Source: Anaerolineales bacterium
GTDB lineage: Bacteria > Chloroflexota > Anaerolineae > Promineifilales > Promineifilaceae
Length of the DNA: 20,148 bases
Direction of reading: 5' to 3'
NCBI GenBank assembly: GCA_020432595.1
Contig: JAGQGA010000025.1
Coordinates: 1-20,148, forward strand
Positions 18,020 to 20,148 of this stretch are shown here, piece by piece. Made by a program: the position numbers and the translations under genes. The notes beneath the pieces are model-generated. The model was not told the origin of the DNA, did no database searches, and was given only the letters and a program-made list of their open reading frames with translations. How positions within the stretch are numbered: the first letter of the stretch is position 1; each line of letters starts with the position of its first letter.

Positions 18020-19378
18020 ATGATAACCGAGCCAGTTAGCCCGCCAGGAGAAAATAAACTCCGTTTTAAAAAGCTGCTGAATGATGCGATTCGCCAAATA
18101 AGCACTTGTGAAGAAGGGAAGTCGTTGAAGCATGTTGAGGAAGATCTAGGCGCAAGCATTGGTTTGTCTGGCGCAACCATTCAATATTGGCGGCGCGGTA
18201 ACTTGCCGCCAGATTTCGATACACGCCTACGGCTGGTTCAGGAAATACACAATCGCAGTTGTGATCGCCTGGACGAGGCGTGGTTTCAGGAGCTTTTGCA
18301 AAGCATGGGCTTAGGAAGTTCAGAGGTGGTCTTGGCCGAACTCTTCCCACCAAGCAGTGCCAGGCACGAAACAGCGCCAAAGGTGGCCGAGCTATTATTA
18401 TCACCAACTGCCCCGGTAGGAGAGTCGGACATAACGGCTAAAATAAACAATCGCTTTCTTTTAATTGGAGTGGTCAGTTTTTTGCTGCTAGGTCTGCTGG
18501 GGTTGGGCTATATTCAGATTAACAATGTGTTGGGCAATGACTTTGTGCAAAATTGGAATATAGTTTCACTCCAACCCGTCCAAACGCCGGTGGGGTCAGG
18601 CGCACAGGATGTTGTACTAGCTGGTGTGGGTGATGTGGAGGAGGAAACGGCAGTTAATCTACCTGCACCCTCCCTGCCAGCTCCCATTATCAGCACCTTG
18701 GCGGCGGGGGAAACGGCCGTTTCTCCTACAGTAACAGCCACACCTACAGCAACACCCCTCCTCACCCAAACGCTCCCCCCCGCCGCTATCAACGCTCCCG
18801 TACTCACCCTGCCCCCATTGCCAACAAACAGCCCCGTCCCATCTCCAACCACCACCAACACAGCCACCCCAACCAGCACACCCACCAACACACCCCTACC
18901 AACAGCCACCCCAACCAGCACATCAACCCCAACTCCCTCAACAGGAACCTTAACTGTTATTATTGAAGCGGTAAAAGCCAAAGATTGTTTTGACGAAGTG
19001 ATTGTGTGTGGCACAGATGCTGATTTTTACGCCATCGTCACCTTTAACACATTCAGATTCCCCCAAACCGATCCTGTCTCAGATCGAAACGAAATCTTTC
19101 CCAATTGGACTTTCTCCCAACAGGTTGCGCTTGACTCATCTGTCGCGGTCAAAATCGAGATATTGGATGAAGACGACGATGCTGATGATCGTGCAGACCT
19201 AATACCAGGTGGCGATAGAAACCTAGATTTGATTGTTAGTGTTCGAGACTGCTTCAACCTGATTTCCGGAGCCATTACGGGCGATGCGACAGGCAATTGT
19301 GGTGTTACGCTGACTACTGCTGGTAATGGTAGTGATAATGCAGAAATCCAAATTAAGATAATGGTCGCAGATATCTAG
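18020..19378 (+). CDS. Membrane-anchored HTH protein with Thr/Pro-rich spacer and acidic C-terminal domain
   Basis: I prefer ATG 18020 because GGAG lies nine bases upstream; ATG 18005 has no such site. The 452-aa product has four regions. Residues about 30-65 look like an XRE-type HTH (LKHVEEDLGASIGLSGATIQ, then YWRRGNLPP). A single membrane segment spans about 146-166 (FLLIGVVSFLLLGLLGLGYI). A Thr/Pro/Ala-rich spacer typical of Chloroflexota surface proteins runs to about 305. The C-terminal domain (about 310-452) has paired Cys residues, a DEDDDADDRAD acidic cluster and beta strands that suggest a calcium-binding C2-like or similar fold. The layout fits a one-component transmembrane regulator, cytoplasmic HTH with external sensor, but targets are unknown. 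One exact palindrome copy and one degenerate copy are present. Confidence 0.85.
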   Translation: MITEPVSPPGENKLRFKKLLNDAIRQISTCEEGKSLKHVEEDLGASIGLSGATIQYWRRGNLPPDFDTRLRLVQEIHNRSCDRLDEAWFQELLQSMGLGSSEVVLAELFPPSSARHETAPKVAELLLSPTAPVGESDITAKINNRFLLIGVVSFLLLGLLGLGYIQINNVLGNDFVQNWNIVSLQPVQTPVGSGAQDVVLAGVGDVEEETAVNLPAPSLPAPIISTLAAGETAVSPTVTATPTATPLLTQTLPPAAINAPVLTLPPLPTNSPVPSPTTTNTATPTSTPTNTPLPTATPTSTSTPTPSTGTLTVIIEAVKAKDCFDEVIVCGTDADFYAIVTFNTFRFPQTDPVSDRNEIFPNWTFSQQVALDSSVAVKIEILDEDDDADDRADLIPGGDRNLDLIVSVRDCFNLISGAITGDATGNCGVTLTTAGNGSDNAEIQIKIMVADI

Positions 19379-19889
19379 CATCTTGAGCAACAGATACTAT
19401 CAGGTAATAAGGTGAGATTATCTCTGCTCTGTAGATGGAAAGACCTGTGCCTCCCTGCCAGCCGCTACAGTGGGTGTGTCAAGCATATTCTTGTGTACGA
19501 GACACTGTTCAATCTTGCTAGGGAACATGTGATTGACTTGGTAGCAATTGTAAACGGCCGTTGTCCTCCAACCCTAAACCTATTTGGCTGCATCATACCG
19601 CACAAAAGCCAAAATTTTGTAGTCTGGCTGCAAAACTTGTCAGTGGAGGCCTCGTGTTTTTATTTTTGCATCTGGTAGCTCTACCAGCACACGGAGCCTC
19701 CCCTTTCGGGTTGCGGATAATCTCACGTGATCACCCGATCCGCCAGCACATACGATTGCAATAACGCAAGTTAATTTAAGTATACGGTATTTAACGCGCT
19801 CTTTTCCCCCACCCCAACAGAGTTCCCTAATTTGCGCTATACTCTGCCAAGAAATACCAAGTGATTGAATCAATAGAGGAGAGACGCTT
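19379..19889. other. 511-bp intergenic region upstream of nitroreductase
   Basis: No gene is supported. It contains a palindrome copy at 19553-19562 and a small perfect hairpin (CTGGTAG/CTACCAG, 19672-19687). TATACT at 19838-19843 could be the -10 of the nitroreductase promoter, about 50 bp before its start, though a convincing -35 is lacking. Confidence 0.45.
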
Positions 19890-20148
19890 ATGGAAACCTT
19901 TGCCGCAATCCGCACCATCTTGGCCGTCCGTGCCTACCAAGACAAACCCATCCCGCCCGACACCGTCCACCGCATTGTCGAGGCCGGCCATCTCACGGGC
20001 AGCAGCATGAACAAGCAGCCGTGGCACTTTATCATCATCCAAGACCCCGCTATGCTGCAACAGCTGGGAAGCATCGCCCGCAGCGGTACTTATATCGCCC
20101 AAGCCCCCCTTGCCATCGTTGTCGCTATTGAGAAGGCATCACGTTTTG
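19890..20148 (+). CDS. Nitroreductase family protein, 5' part only
   Basis: The gene starts at ATG 19890 with GAGGAGAG five bases upstream and runs off the right edge after 86 codons. The visible part matches the FMN-dependent nitroreductase family: METFAAIRTILAVRAYQDKP with the conserved Arg pair and IP, then EAGHLTGSSMNKQPWHFIII (the SSxNxQPW flavin-binding segment) and YIAQAPLAIVVAI. These enzymes reduce nitro, quinone or flavin substrates with NAD(P)H. Its codon third positions are C-rich, more so than in the preceding gene. Separate from the eCIS locus; substrate unknown. Confidence 0.92.
   Translation, partial: METFAAIRTILAVRAYQDKPIPPDTVHRIVEAGHLTGSSMNKQPWHFIIIQDPAMLQQLGSIARSGTYIAQAPLAIVVAIEKASRF

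Noticed and set aside
17604..18133. Minus-strand frames of 76-99 aa in the gap before the HTH gene
   Set aside because: No ribosome sites, no recognisable domains, and one overlaps the HTH gene start. A decayed mobile element is possible, but I see no transposase motif or terminal repeats.
18514..19014. Antisense frame rich in Val/Gly repeats
   Set aside because: It is the complement of the Thr/Pro-rich spacer; its repeats reflect that codon pattern only.
19672..19760. tRNA-like folded segment
   Set aside because: A small hairpin and a TTTCGGG stretch are present, but no cloverleaf, anticodon stem or CCA end could be built.

Overview
ORGANISM. The window looks like chromosomal DNA of a Chloroflexota bacterium (Anaerolineae or Caldilineae-like). 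This is inference from long Thr/Pro linkers of the TPTATPT type, NB-ARC/TPR proteins, and an extracellular contractile injection system (eCIS) locus of the kind found in that phylum and in Cyanobacteria and Actinobacteria. The most distinctive signature is compositional. I counted 31 exact copies of the 10-bp palindrome AACGGCCGTT, spread over coding and non-coding DNA on both sides of the window, where chance predicts about 0.02. It behaves like the cyanobacterial HIP1 repeat but has a different sequence. LAYOUT, LEFT ARM (1-14740, minus strand). One dense operon of 15 genes reads right to left: DJ-1/PfpI-like protein, DUF4255 (Pvc16/Afp16-type) protein, sheath, tube 1, small CxxC protein, 52-aa protein, tube 2, 619-aa Pro/Ala-rich protein, LysM tube-adaptor, VgrG/gp5-type spike, PAAR tip, gp25, baseplate J-like, an FHA domain fused to a phage-tail-I (gp7-like) protein, and a Ser/Thr protein kinase that runs off the left edge. 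Many junctions are ATGA/GTGA overlaps or gaps of 3-6 bp. Four short non-coding gaps carry hairpin-forming repeats of two families. The AAA+ ATPase, tail fibre, a clear tape measure and any effector of a complete eCIS are not in the window. CENTRE (14741-14981). A 241-bp divergent intergenic region separates the eCIS operon from plus-strand genes. It holds a TTGTGCAA-type direct repeat cluster, an 8+8 bp inverted repeat and plausible promoters. RIGHT ARM (plus strand). A HTH-NB-ARC STAND ATPase (14982-16349) is followed by a seven-TPR protein (16375-17556); together they resemble one NB-ARC-TPR receptor split into two frames. A terminator-like hairpin overlaps the TPR stop codon. Then come a membrane-anchored HTH protein with a Thr/Pro-rich spacer and an acidic C-terminal domain (18020-19378), and the first 86 codons of a nitroreductase (19890 to the edge). 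HOW IT MAY WORK TOGETHER. Tube, sheath, spike, PAAR and baseplate genes make a contractile nanomachine. The FHA domain on a baseplate subunit, translationally coupled to a kinase that also carries a degenerate FHA-like region, suggests phospho-signalling control of a free or membrane-tethered eCIS. This parallels the PpkA/Fha pathway of type VI secretion. Both FHA-like domains lack the usual phosphothreonine-binding residues, so this stays a hypothesis. The neighbouring STAND/TPR and transmembrane HTH genes are candidate sensors or regulators, by proximity only.
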